In this document: piece by piece, positions 17,643-25,899 of the stretch
Position numbering within the stretch: position 1 is the first letter of the stretch
How the letters are laid out: each line of letters starts with the position of its first letter
Source: an uncultured PS1 clade bacterium
Lineage (GTDB): Bacteria > Pseudomonadota > Alphaproteobacteria > MED-G09
Direction: 5' to 3'
Assembly (NCBI GenBank): GCA_902608415.1
Contig: CACLNZ010000006.1
Location: 1 to 62,793 of the forward strand
DNA length: 62,793 bases
Position numbers and translations under genes: made by a program
Notes under the pieces: model-generated
The model's input: only the letters and a program-made list of their open reading frames with translations
Databases searched by the model: none
Told to the model about the DNA's origin: nothing

Positions 17643-18845
17643 ATGGAAAAAATATACGATATTATTATTTGGGGAGCGAGTGGTTTTACTGGAAGATTAG
17701 CAGTTGATTATATTTATAAAAATCAGAATAACAGCAATTTAACATGGGCTGTGGCAGGTAGAAACGAGTCAAAGATTAAAGAAATACTTGATGGAAAAAA
17801 TGTACCAATTCTTATTGCAGATAGTCATGATAAGGAATCCTTGGTTGATTTAGTTAAGAAAACAAAGGTGATTTTAACAACTGTTGGTCCATATGCGAGA
17901 TACGGATCTGAGCTTGTAGAAGTATGTGCTGAGAATGGAACTCATTATTGTGATCTGACTGGTGAAGTGCATTGGATGAGACACATGATCACTAAATACC
18001 AAAATACTGCAAAAGAAAGTGGGGCAAAAATTGTTCATACTTGCGGTTTTGACAGTATTCCATCAGATATAGGAGTTTATTTTCTTCAAAAAAATATGCG
18101 TGAATTACATGGCGTCAATGCGAAACAAATAAAATATAGAACAAGAGGATTCTCAGGAGGTGCTAGCGGAGGAACTGTTGATAGCCTTATGTCAATGATG
18201 GAGCAAGCCAAAAAAGATTCTTCTATTCTTAAAATTATTGCAAACCCTTACGCACTTAATGATAGAGAAAAAGGTCTAGATGGTCCGGATAAAATGTCAC
18301 CATATTTTGACAAAGATTTTGATGCTTGGGTTGGCCCTTTTATTATGGCAGGAATTAATACTAGAGTAGTTAGAAGAACAAATGAATTACTCAACAATAT
18401 TTATGGTGATGATTTTGAATATAATGAAGGTAGCATTACTGGCAAAGGGCCAAAAGGTTTTATTGGTGCAACAACATCTGGAATGGTGACCGGAGGAATG
18501 GCAGGAATGGCTGCATTTTCTCCAACGCGATCAATCTTGAAAAGTTTTTTACCTAAACCAGGTGAAGGGCCTTCTGAAGAAACAATGGAAAATGGTTTTT
18601 TTGAAATCGAATTATTAGGCATTCATCCAACTAATAGAGATAAAGATATGCGGGTTTGGATTCATGGCGATAAAGATCCAGGATATAAATCTACTGCTAA
18701 AATGATATCAGAGAGCGCTATGGCTCTAGCCCAAGATGATTTAAGTGTTGGCGGTGGTTTTTGGACACCTGCTTCTGCAATGGGTGATACACTTATTAAT
18801 CGCTTACCAAATGCGGGGGTTACTTTTAAAGTAATGGATAGTTAA
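17643..18845 (+). CDS. Saccharopine dehydrogenase-like / trans-acting enoyl reductase family protein
   Basis: A 400-residue protein with an N-terminal Rossmann domain (IIWGASGFTGRLAVDYI) and the arrangement TVGPYARYGSELVEVCAENGTHYCDLTGE, which identifies the saccharopine dehydrogenase-like oxidoreductase/trans-acting enoyl reductase family. Mycobacterial relatives reduce lipid intermediates; eukaryotic SCCPDH belongs to the same group. The start is the ATG at 17643 with GGAGAG 4 bases before it; a TTG at 17631 would overlap that ribosome site. HTCGFDSIPSD and RGFSGGASGGT are the conserved mid-protein blocks. Confidence 0.85.
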   Translation: MEKIYDIIIWGASGFTGRLAVDYIYKNQNNSNLTWAVAGRNESKIKEILDGKNVPILIADSHDKESLVDLVKKTKVILTTVGPYARYGSELVEVCAENGTHYCDLTGEVHWMRHMITKYQNTAKESGAKIVHTCGFDSIPSDIGVYFLQKNMRELHGVNAKQIKYRTRGFSGGASGGTVDSLMSMMEQAKKDSSILKIIANPYALNDREKGLDGPDKMSPYFDKDFDAWVGPFIMAGINTRVVRRTNELLNNIYGDDFEYNEGSITGKGPKGFIGATTSGMVTGGMAGMAAFSPTRSILKSFLPKPGEGPSEETMENGFFEIELLGIHPTNRDKDMRVWIHGDKDPGYKSTAKMISESAMALAQDDLSVGGGFWTPASAMGDTLINRLPNAGVTFKVMDS

Positions 18846-18856
18846 GGAGAATATTG

Positions 18857-19210
18857 ATGATAAAAGTTATTATGCCTATGAGAAGAAAAGAAGGTATGAC
18901 AATCGATGAATTTCGAGAATACTATGAAACTAAACACAGAATAATTGGTGAGAAATATCTAACAGGATACGCTACAAAATATATAAGGCGCTTTACCAAC
19001 CCTTTACCCGATAGATCAGGAAAGACATATGACCCAGATTTTGATGTATTAATGGAAATATGGTATCCGGATATGGAAACATTTGAAAAATGTGCCGAAA
19101 ATCTTCAAAAACCTGAAATTAAACAAGAAATAAATGATGATGAAGAGCAATTATTCGATTTGTCATTAATGAGAACCTATATAGTTGAAGAGCATGAGTC
19201 TCAAATATAA
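18857..19210 (+). CDS. EthD domain protein
   Basis: A 117-residue protein with the EthD/dimeric alpha-beta barrel signature: KVIMPMRRKEGMTIDEFREYYETKHRIIGEKYL and YDPDFDVLMEIWYPDMETFEKC. EthD proteins accompany oxygenase operons (first seen with ethyl tert-butyl ether degradation), but their activity is not settled. The start is the ATG at 18857, six bases after AAGGAGA; the TTG just before it is less suitable. It is the last gene of the SnoaL-reductase-EthD unit. Confidence 0.85.
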   Translation: MIKVIMPMRRKEGMTIDEFREYYETKHRIIGEKYLTGYATKYIRRFTNPLPDRSGKTYDPDFDVLMEIWYPDMETFEKCAENLQKPEIKQEINDDEEQLFDLSLMRTYIVEEHESQI

Positions 19211-19252
19211 TTTTCATTTGAAAAATATTCTAAGAATCAATAAAATAAACTT

Positions 19253-19405
19253 ATGAATAAATCAGACCGCTTAGTAAGATCAGAAAGAGCAAGAAAAAGA
19301 AGAAGTTATATTAAATCCATTATCATTAAAAGAACTCAGAATATTTATTCTAATCTTCATAGGTTAAAAATTAAAAAACAAAAAATAAAAATTAAATTAG
19401 CTTAA
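19253..19405 (+). CDS. Possible 50-residue basic small protein
   Basis: A short frame encodes a strongly basic peptide starting MNKSDRLVRSERARKRR and ending KIKIKLA, with about twenty Lys/Arg residues in 50. There is no clear ribosome binding site before the ATG, and AT-rich spacer DNA readily yields lysine-rich frames, so this may be chance. It fills half of the 319-base gap before the paired membrane proteins. If real it could bind nucleic acid; it does not match ribosomal protein L34 or another family I know. Confidence 0.25.
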   Translation: MNKSDRLVRSERARKRRSYIKSIIIKRTQNIYSNLHRLKIKKQKIKIKLA

Positions 19406-19486
19406 TAAAACATTTAAGAATTCTAATAAAAAGTTATCCACATAAAATTAAAAAAAAATATCGCATAAATTGAAAATATCTTATTA

Positions 19487-19505
19487 GATAAGAATCGTTC
19501 TCAGT
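19487..19505. promoter_or_regulatory. Fur-box-like dyad upstream of the paired membrane proteins
   Basis: The minus-strand reading ACTGAGAACGATTCTTATC matches the 19-base Fur consensus at 12 of 18 informative positions, with the central inverted repeat AGAA-TCG-TTCT. It lies 25 bases upstream of the ATG at 19530, where a repressor would block transcription. A second overlapping dyad, TCTTAT-TAG-ATAAGA (about 19479-19493), adjoins it. No Fur gene is in the window, so the assignment is by site resemblance only. Confidence 0.35.
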
Positions 19506-19529
19506 TTTAAAATTAATAAGGAGGGTAAT

Positions 19530-19931
19530 ATGACTGAATATCAAATTTTAAATATGTTTTGGATGCAGGCAATAAGCAATGCAATGTTTCAATTGGGAGT
19601 TTTTGTTCTTTTGTGGGCAGCATTAAGAGGGTCATTAAGAATTTATGATCAAGGAGCTAATTTATCTACAAAAATTATCAGTTCTTTATTTGGACTAGGT
19701 ATAGTGTATAGCGGATTACAGATTTCTGGGTTCTTTTCAATTAACTGGAGAAGCACTTCATATTCTCTAGGGCAATTGGAGAGTTTATCGCCGCACGCGC
19801 AAAGGTTTGTAGATTTTTTACCAATTTCCGAACCTCCTCAATTTTCTTTAATTCCTTGGGACCCAATAATGGGAGCTTGGTGGATAGTGGTTATTATCGC
19901 TCTTCTAGCACCAATTTGGGTAAAGAAATAA
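19530..19931 (+). CDS. Unknown tandem paralogous membrane protein A
   Basis: A 133-residue protein with three hydrophobic segments (about residues 15-33, 46-66 and 113-130). I recognise no family. It is homologous to the next gene: shared positions include M-x-E-x-Q-I near the start, W-x-x-L-R at the end of helix 1, A-N-x-x-x-K-I-I-S-x-x-F-G-L in helix 2 and I-W at the C terminus. The loop between helices 2 and 3 is aromatic-rich (INWRSTSY) and probably periplasmic. A very strong AAGGAGGG ribosome site suggests high expression. The gene sits among Rieske oxygenase genes. Confidence 0.8.
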   Translation: MTEYQILNMFWMQAISNAMFQLGVFVLLWAALRGSLRIYDQGANLSTKIISSLFGLGIVYSGLQISGFFSINWRSTSYSLGQLESLSPHAQRFVDFLPISEPPQFSLIPWDPIMGAWWIVVIIALLAPIWVKK

Positions 19932-19982
19932 AAATAATAAAAATTATAAAAATTTATTCATTATTTAAGAAAGGAGAAAAAA

Positions 19983-20393
19983 ATGGAAGAATTTCAAATA
20001 TGGACTTTATGGGCCAGTAATAGAGCAGGTACAGCATTAGTATCAATAGGAATTATATTAGCTATTTGGTTATCATTAAGAATTGCGGCCGCAACAAGAG
20101 CTTCTGATGAGGCTAATGTTATTGCAAAAATTATATCAACTGCATTTGGTCTTATTGTTGTAGCATTTGCTTGGCAACAATATACATTTGGTGGGAATTT
20201 ATGGATTGTTACCGCAAGAGCAATTACAGATCTTAAAGAACAAAATGGATCAATATCAGAAGGTGCCCAGGCTTATCTAGAATATGTTGGAACTACTGAA
20301 GCTCTTACAACCCCAAGTCCTTTAGGTATAGCCTTTTTAGCAGTAGTTACGATAATAATTTTAACTCAAATTTGGTTACCCAAACAAAATTAA
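19983..20393 (+). CDS. Unknown tandem paralogous membrane protein B
   Basis: A 136-residue protein with three hydrophobic segments (about residues 14-34, 48-66 and 112-130), paralogous to the preceding gene along its whole length. The helix 1-2 loop contains AATRASDEANVIAKIIS. The loop between helices 2 and 3 is acidic (LKEQNGSISEGAQAYLEYVG). An AAAGGAGAA ribosome site lies 7 bases before the ATG, and a clear intrinsic terminator follows the stop. The duplication, small size and strong translation signals suggest subunits of a hetero-oligomeric membrane complex; function is unknown. Confidence 0.8.
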   Translation: MEEFQIWTLWASNRAGTALVSIGIILAIWLSLRIAAATRASDEANVIAKIISTAFGLIVVAFAWQQYTFGGNLWIVTARAITDLKEQNGSISEGAQAYLEYVGTTEALTTPSPLGIAFLAVVTIIILTQIWLPKQN

Positions 20394-20413
20394 TTAATTT
20401 TTTATATTTATGG

Positions 20414-20440
20414 AAAAAGCGCCAATTAGGCGCTTTTTTT
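20414..20440. terminator. Intrinsic terminator after membrane protein pair (bidirectional)
   Basis: Stem AAAAAGCGCC / GGCGCTTTTT around an AATTA loop, followed by a T run on the plus strand and, by symmetry, an A/T run usable on the minus strand. It lies between the convergent membrane protein gene and the Rieske gene ending at 20439, so it can end both transcripts. Confidence 0.85.
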
Positions 20441-21875
20441 ATTTAGGTTCTTTTCCATTTAGATAATCATGTAACGTCTCATGAAAATATCTAACTCTTG
20501 TCTCTTGGGCAGCAAGATAAGGCTCTTGATATCCTTTTGATCTTACTCCCCTTCTTAATCCGTCAGTTAGTTGCCAGTCTTGGTAAACAACATGATCCCA
20601 TAGATCTTCAACCCCTTTACCGTCGTCATAATCTCGAAAATCTAATTCAACTTCTTGAAGTTTAACTGGATTGACTTTAGTGCGACTAAGAAATTCTTGA
20701 TCATTAGCCTCATCTTTTTTACCTATGCCTGCAGAAGTTGAGGTAAATGCTTGATCGTTTTCTCTACCTGTTTTACCTATACCTTTTGCTGATCCACCAA
20801 TTGGATATCCCATATCCCAAAGATCAAAAAAGCATTTTTCTGGATCAGTTGGATGCGGAAACCAGTTTAAAAGAATACAACCATCTGCTTGTACACCCAT
20901 AGCAATATTTGGGAAAACGAATTGAAAAGGGCTTTCTGTTAATTCTTCATCAGATAGGTGCTCGTAATGATGGTAACCTTTTTCTTTATATAATTTTCTT
21001 TTTGCTTTTTTTAAATCTGTCCAACCTTTCTCTGATAATGTTTCATAATCAGGATACTGATTCACATCAACTCCCCAACTTTCAAGTATCATTTTGAACG
21101 GATGATCTTCATTTTCGTTTACTTTATCACGTAATGATGGACGGCCCATCTGAATTATTCTTGCATGACCTTTTGGAAACATTTCATATCTTGAAGTAAA
21201 ATGATCTTGGTCAATTACAGAAGGTACCTGAGGATGTACAAATCGGGTATGATATGACTCATTAAAATTATCACAAAAGAATTTCCAATTAACATCCAAC
21301 TCAACTCTAACCCATTGGGCTCTAATTTGGTCTTTAAAATTGTGATTTTTATATATCTCAGGAATTGGATCTAAATAATCCATAAGATCAGGAGCTTCAT
21401 CACTCATAGTGTAAAAAATGAAACCATCCCATGTATCAACCCTAACTTCGACTAACTTTCTTTTACCTACAGGACTCCCTTGAGGAAAATCATCTTCATC
21501 AGGAACACTTATAACATCGCCATTTAACCCAAATTGCCAATCATGATAAGGGCAGCGAAAAGATTCTTGAGAGCTATCGCATTCAACTAGCCTTTGACCT
21601 CTATGTGCACAACTATTGTAGAAACCCCTTATAGATCCATCTTTTTGTCTTACAATGATAATAGACTCTTTAACTAAATCATGAACAATATAATCACCCG
21701 GTTCTTCAATTTGAATCTCTCTACCAGCTATCAACCATACCTTTGTCCACATATGGTTCCATTCTTTATCCATAAAATCTTTGCAAAAGTAACGATCATT
21801 ACTTATTGAGTCGCCCCTTAATTCATTTGGATTTTTACCGTCTAGTGCTGACGAATGTTTGATTGCTTTGTCCAT
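20439..21875 (-). CDS. Rieske non-heme iron oxygenase, alpha subunit (copy 3)
   Basis: A 478-residue ring-hydroxylating oxygenase alpha subunit. Rieske ligands: C89-x-H91 (CAHRG) and C108-x2-H111 (CPYHDW). The iron site is NWKFFCDNFNESYHTRFVHPQ. WFPHPTDPEKCFF is shared with copy 2. A Gly/Lys/Ser-rich insertion around residues 370-400 (GKTGRENDQAF and GKKDEANDQEF) contains an imperfect internal repeat not seen in the other copies. The ATG has a GGGGGA ribosome site. It lies downstream of copy 4 on the same strand, 68 bases apart, so the two may be co-transcribed. Confidence 0.93.
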   Translation of the reverse strand: MDKAIKHSSALDGKNPNELRGDSISNDRYFCKDFMDKEWNHMWTKVWLIAGREIQIEEPGDYIVHDLVKESIIIVRQKDGSIRGFYNSCAHRGQRLVECDSSQESFRCPYHDWQFGLNGDVISVPDEDDFPQGSPVGKRKLVEVRVDTWDGFIFYTMSDEAPDLMDYLDPIPEIYKNHNFKDQIRAQWVRVELDVNWKFFCDNFNESYHTRFVHPQVPSVIDQDHFTSRYEMFPKGHARIIQMGRPSLRDKVNENEDHPFKMILESWGVDVNQYPDYETLSEKGWTDLKKAKRKLYKEKGYHHYEHLSDEELTESPFQFVFPNIAMGVQADGCILLNWFPHPTDPEKCFFDLWDMGYPIGGSAKGIGKTGRENDQAFTSTSAGIGKKDEANDQEFLSRTKVNPVKLQEVELDFRDYDDGKGVEDLWDHVVYQDWQLTDGLRRGVRSKGYQEPYLAAQETRVRYFHETLHDYLNGKEPK

Positions 21876-21943
21876 TTTTCCCCCAAGAAAAATTATCTAT
21901 TAATTGATAATAATATTATTTGACTAGAAAAAAACAAATTTTG

Positions 21944-23260
21944 CTATCGATTTATATATCTATCAATAAAATTATGAAATTGTTGGACACGATTTTCTTG
22001 TCCCGATAAATACGCCCCTTCAAAACCACTTGAATGGAAGCCAAGCTGTTGGGCGCTAGCCCTTTCTAGGTCTTGATCAGCTACATCGCTGAGAGTTTCT
22101 TCACCAAAAATGACAACTCTTTTTTCTACCTCTTCCCAGGGAACCATATCTTCAGGGGATGCAACAAGATCGGAATCATTAGATTTTAATGCAAAACCCC
22201 AATGATCAAATATAGATTTATTTGGATCATCAGGATGTGGTTCTGTTCTCTGTAAAGAAACAACATTTGCCGTATATGTAATTGATGTCCCCGGAAAAAT
22301 ATTGAAATGAAACGCATCTGTTAACCATGCGTCAGGTAAATTCTCAAAATGATTGAAGCCTCTTTCTTTTCCAAGCTTCTTTTTTTGATTTTGTAAACTT
22401 TCTCTTACTAAATGAGCTTTTTTATCATAATCTTCAGGATTTAAATTCCAATAAGTTAGTTCAGCTTCTAACTTTTCATTCATCTCAAAAGCTTTAGGGC
22501 TTCTAAGTGAAGGAAGAGATCCCTTCATTTTCATTAAGTTATGACCTGTTTCATAGAGTTCAAAGTCAGTATTTTTGTAGTCATCATCATAATAATCACT
22601 AATTTGAGGGTGAGTCGCAGGTAGATGATAAGATTCACAGAAATTATCTCTTAATGCTTTCCAATTAAAAGGAACCTCACAAACTTTATAATACACTCTT
22701 TTTAGACCCTCATTATCATACATATCTAAATATTTAGTTACTTCACCAAGAAAACCCTTTAGAGGAAAACAATTTTTATCCATATTATACCATATAAAAC
22801 CTGCATATTCTTCACATGGTATCTCAGAAAGCTTTAGTTTTCCGCATGGGTTGCCCTGCGGAAAATCATCATCATCTTGAGCATAAATTAATTCACCTTC
22901 ATAATTAAATTTCCATCCATGATATGTACATCTAAAATCACTAACAAAACCTGCATCAACATGAACAAGTCTGTTTCCTCTGTGTGGACAGACATTATGA
23001 AAAGCTTTTACTTTATTGTATTTATTTCTAACAAGTAAAATTGACTCTCTTCCAATATTATGAGTTACAAAATCCCCTTCTTTTTCGAGTTCTCTTCCCC
23101 AACAACCAATATTCCATACTTTTGACCATAATTTAGATAGTTCCTTTTCCATAAAATCTTTTGAAGTATACCTACCACCTGTAATTTTTACTTCTTCATT
23201 ATAGATTTTATTAGCTGAACCGCTTACACTTGCATGTCTTTGTTTTTCTTTATCTTCCAC
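21944..23260 (-). CDS. Rieske non-heme iron oxygenase, alpha subunit (copy 4)
   Basis: A 438-residue ring-hydroxylating oxygenase alpha subunit with Rieske ligands C91-x-H93 (CPHRG) and C111-x2-H114 (CTYHGW), and the iron site NWKALRDNFCESYHLPATHPQ. Translation begins at GTG with AGAGGA upstream. It heads the minus-strand pair with copy 3 and is divergent from the TonB-dependent receptor at 23392, with 131 bases between them. That arrangement suggests that uptake and oxidation of the same compound are controlled together. Confidence 0.93.
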   Translation of the reverse strand: MEDKEKQRHASVSGSANKIYNEEVKITGGRYTSKDFMEKELSKLWSKVWNIGCWGRELEKEGDFVTHNIGRESILLVRNKYNKVKAFHNVCPHRGNRLVHVDAGFVSDFRCTYHGWKFNYEGELIYAQDDDDFPQGNPCGKLKLSEIPCEEYAGFIWYNMDKNCFPLKGFLGEVTKYLDMYDNEGLKRVYYKVCEVPFNWKALRDNFCESYHLPATHPQISDYYDDDYKNTDFELYETGHNLMKMKGSLPSLRSPKAFEMNEKLEAELTYWNLNPEDYDKKAHLVRESLQNQKKKLGKERGFNHFENLPDAWLTDAFHFNIFPGTSITYTANVVSLQRTEPHPDDPNKSIFDHWGFALKSNDSDLVASPEDMVPWEEVEKRVVIFGEETLSDVADQDLERASAQQLGFHSSGFEGAYLSGQENRVQQFHNFIDRYINR

Positions 23261-23310
23261 AATATCCTCTGTAATTTATTTTTTATTACTTATATTTTAA
23301 ATAATATGTA

Positions 23311-23338
23311 TTGATATAAACAATATTAGCAATATACT
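23311..23338 (+). promoter_or_regulatory. Sigma-70-type promoter of the TonB receptor gene
   Basis: TTGATA (23311-23316) and TATACT (23333-23338) are separated by 16 bases, about 54 bases before the receptor ATG at 23392. The match to the -35/-10 consensus is 5/6 and 5/6. It lies in the intergenic space shared with the divergent Rieske gene. Confidence 0.6.
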
Positions 23339-23391
23339 ACTTTATCAGTAATAAGTAAATTGTGTGAAAATCATTCTTTGGGGAGGGTCAT

Positions 23392-25848
23392 ATGAAAGTT
23401 TTTAATTCTTTATTATTTTCATTTATTTTAGTTTTTAGTTTCAATGTTTTACATGCTCAAGAAGAGTCGGTAGCTAATTTATCAAGCAGTATTGAAGAAA
23501 TAGTTGTTACTGCAAGAGCAACAGATGAATCTATAAGAGATATTCCTGTATCAATTACAGCATATGATGAGGAAGCTCTTGAAACATTTGGAATTAAAGA
23601 TCTCCAAGATTTAGCAGCTTCATCTGCATCACTTGAAATTGGTCAAATAAATAGCGGAAGCGGTTTCCAAATAGCAGTAAGGGGTATTTCTTCTAGTCCT
23701 GGAAGTATTGGAATTGAGCAATCAGTAGCACTAATGATCGATGGTGTTTATTATCCCCAAGGTAGAACTATCCATGAAGGATTATTTGATGCTAGCCAGG
23801 TGGCTATTTTAAAAGGCCCCCAAGCATTATATTTTGGTAAAAATGCTACTGCTGGAGCTATAGTTATTACAACTAATGATCCTGGAGAAGAAACTGAGTG
23901 GTCAGCAAAAATATCTAATGAATTTGAATATAAAAATAAATCTGCAGAGTTAGTTTTTTCAACTCCTATAAGTGATAATTGGGGAGTAAGACTCGCTTTG
24001 AAAAGTTCAAAAATGGATGAAGGATGGATTATTAATGACGCAGGCGAAACTAGTTATAATACACTTGATGTAGGTAATGGTTTTGCTGCATCTTCATACC
24101 CCAATGATAAAGCATATGATTTTGCTCCACAAACGGAAAATACATTTGCAAGAATAACTTTAAAAGGTCAGCTTGCAGACAATATTACATTAAAAGTAAA
24201 AGCATCTACTGCGGAAACGGAAAATACTTCTCTTGCTCTACATGAAAATTTTGAATGTCTTACTTTAAATGGAGTATCGCATGTTAATTCAGGAGTTGGA
24301 CCAGGTGGTATTCAAGCACCACTTCCTAACCCTAATGATATAACCGCTTGTAATAAAGATGGTAGGCGTGGATCTAATCCTATTCCTAAAGCCGTTGCTG
24401 ATGTTACACCTCTTGAAGGACAGTTTGGAGGGGCTCTTGGAGAAGTTTATGAGTCTAATATTGTAACTGCGAGTCTTGATATTGAATTAGATAATTATGA
24501 TATATTAACTGTAGCTAATATTGCTGAACAAGAGGTCGGTTGGGTCATTGACTGTGATGGAACCGCATTTACAAGTTGTTTTGCAGGTGAAGGCAACAGT
24601 TATGAAAATATAGCCATTGAGTCTAAAATTGTATCAAAAAATTCTGGTAATTTTAATTGGGCTTTTGGTGTCTATTATCAGGAATGGGAATTAAATTTTG
24701 CTCAAGAAGTTACTTTTGCTAATTTAGAAGATTCATCAGCACCAGACATTTATCGTTATCTAGCTTATAACAAGATTTCTCAAACTGAGGGTGAAGCTAT
24801 ATCAGTTTATGGTGAAGCTATTTGGGATATAAATGATAATTTACAATTAACTGCTGGAGGTAGGTTTATTAAGGAGGAAAAAGATTCATATTTTACCCAA
24901 CCTTATGCAAATGCTGCAGTTCTAGGGTTGTTTAATTTAGGTAGATTTATTGAAGTTGAAACTGATCTTGATGATTTTGTTCCTGAAGTAACACTTCGGT
25001 ATCAACCAAATGATAATACAACTTATTATGTTGCTTATAAAGAAGGTTGGAAGTCTGGAGGCTTTGATAATGGTACAATTGATAGCACATTAAATATAGA
25101 TCCATATAAAGATATTCAATATGACCCAGAAACAGTTAAAGGTTTTGAATTTGGTGTTAAGACTCTGTTATTTGATGGAGCTATGAAACTTGATCTTGAT
25201 CTATACACTTATGAATATGATGATTTACAGCTTAACTATTTTAATGCCGCTATATTTGCTTATAGAACTCTTAATGCGCCAGAATCAGAATCAAAAGGTT
25301 TCGATTTAGCGCTTACATACTACCCTCCTTTGATAGAGGGTTTACTGTTAAATGCATCTATCTCATATAATGAGGCTGCTTATAAGAAATTTAATGGTCC
25401 TTGTTATAGCGGACAAAAGCCATCTGAAGGTTGTAATATTGGAACAGGACCATTGAAAGATCAAAATCTCGATGGCAATCAAATGGCTCTAGCACCTGAA
25501 CTAAGGATTAATTATGGGTTTAATTTTTCTACCCCTATAGGAAATGGTTTAGATCTTGGAATTAATCTTAATGCAAAATTTTCTGATGATTATCCTTTAA
25601 CTGCATGGATTAATGCTAAACAAGAATCTTATACTACAGTTGATTCATCTGTATTCATAAATTCTGATAATGGCTGGTCTGTTGGCTTAATAGGAAGAAA
25701 CCTAAGTGATGAATATATTCAAACAATTTCTGCAGAAACTCCATCAACCGGTGGTAATACAGGCACAGAATTTGGTTTCCCTGCCGATAGATATGCTTAT
25801 GTTAAACCGGGTAGAACACTTATGCTTGAGATATCTTATAAAAGATAA
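23392..25848 (+). CDS. TonB-dependent outer-membrane receptor
   Basis: An 818-residue receptor with a signal peptide (residues 1-22, ending VLHAQ), a TonB-box-like segment IEEIVVTARA, a plug domain (RDIPVSITAYDEEALETFGI; VALMIDGVYYPQG; VAILKGPQALYFGKNATAGAI) and a 22-stranded-barrel-type C-terminal domain ending in LMLEISYKR. The EEIVVTARA start is typical of receptors from Sphingomonadales/Caulobacterales and marine Gammaproteobacteria, used for complex organic ligands as well as siderophores. Four cysteines occur in extracellular-loop-like regions. Its divergence from Rieske copy 4 suggests uptake of that enzyme's substrate. It has its own promoter and terminator. Confidence 0.94.
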   Translation: MKVFNSLLFSFILVFSFNVLHAQEESVANLSSSIEEIVVTARATDESIRDIPVSITAYDEEALETFGIKDLQDLAASSASLEIGQINSGSGFQIAVRGISSSPGSIGIEQSVALMIDGVYYPQGRTIHEGLFDASQVAILKGPQALYFGKNATAGAIVITTNDPGEETEWSAKISNEFEYKNKSAELVFSTPISDNWGVRLALKSSKMDEGWIINDAGETSYNTLDVGNGFAASSYPNDKAYDFAPQTENTFARITLKGQLADNITLKVKASTAETENTSLALHENFECLTLNGVSHVNSGVGPGGIQAPLPNPNDITACNKDGRRGSNPIPKAVADVTPLEGQFGGALGEVYESNIVTASLDIELDNYDILTVANIAEQEVGWVIDCDGTAFTSCFAGEGNSYENIAIESKIVSKNSGNFNWAFGVYYQEWELNFAQEVTFANLEDSSAPDIYRYLAYNKISQTEGEAISVYGEAIWDINDNLQLTAGGRFIKEEKDSYFTQPYANAAVLGLFNLGRFIEVETDLDDFVPEVTLRYQPNDNTTYYVAYKEGWKSGGFDNGTIDSTLNIDPYKDIQYDPETVKGFEFGVKTLLFDGAMKLDLDLYTYEYDDLQLNYFNAAIFAYRTLNAPESESKGFDLALTYYPPLIEGLLLNASISYNEAAYKKFNGPCYSGQKPSEGCNIGTGPLKDQNLDGNQMALAPELRINYGFNFSTPIGNGLDLGINLNAKFSDDYPLTAWINAKQESYTTVDSSVFINSDNGWSVGLIGRNLSDEYIQTISAETPSTGGNTGTEFGFPADRYAYVKPGRTLMLEISYKR

Positions 25849-25865
25849 TTAGAATATTAATAAAT

Positions 25866-25899
25866 AAGCCCTAAATTTTAATTGATTTGGGGCTTTTTT
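25866..25899 (+). terminator. Intrinsic terminator of TonB receptor gene
   Basis: Inverted repeat AAGCCCTAAAT / ATTTGGGGCTT with one mismatched position, a short AT loop and a trailing T run. It begins 18 bases after the receptor stop and ends at the stop of the convergent SnoaL-like gene, for which it may also act. Confidence 0.8.

Noticed and set aside
19434-19442. TTATCCACA, an exact DnaA box, as a sign of a replication origin
   Set aside because: Only one box was seen, without a cluster, an unwinding element or origin-linked genes such as dnaA, parAB or gidA nearby; a single 9-mer is expected by chance at this scale.
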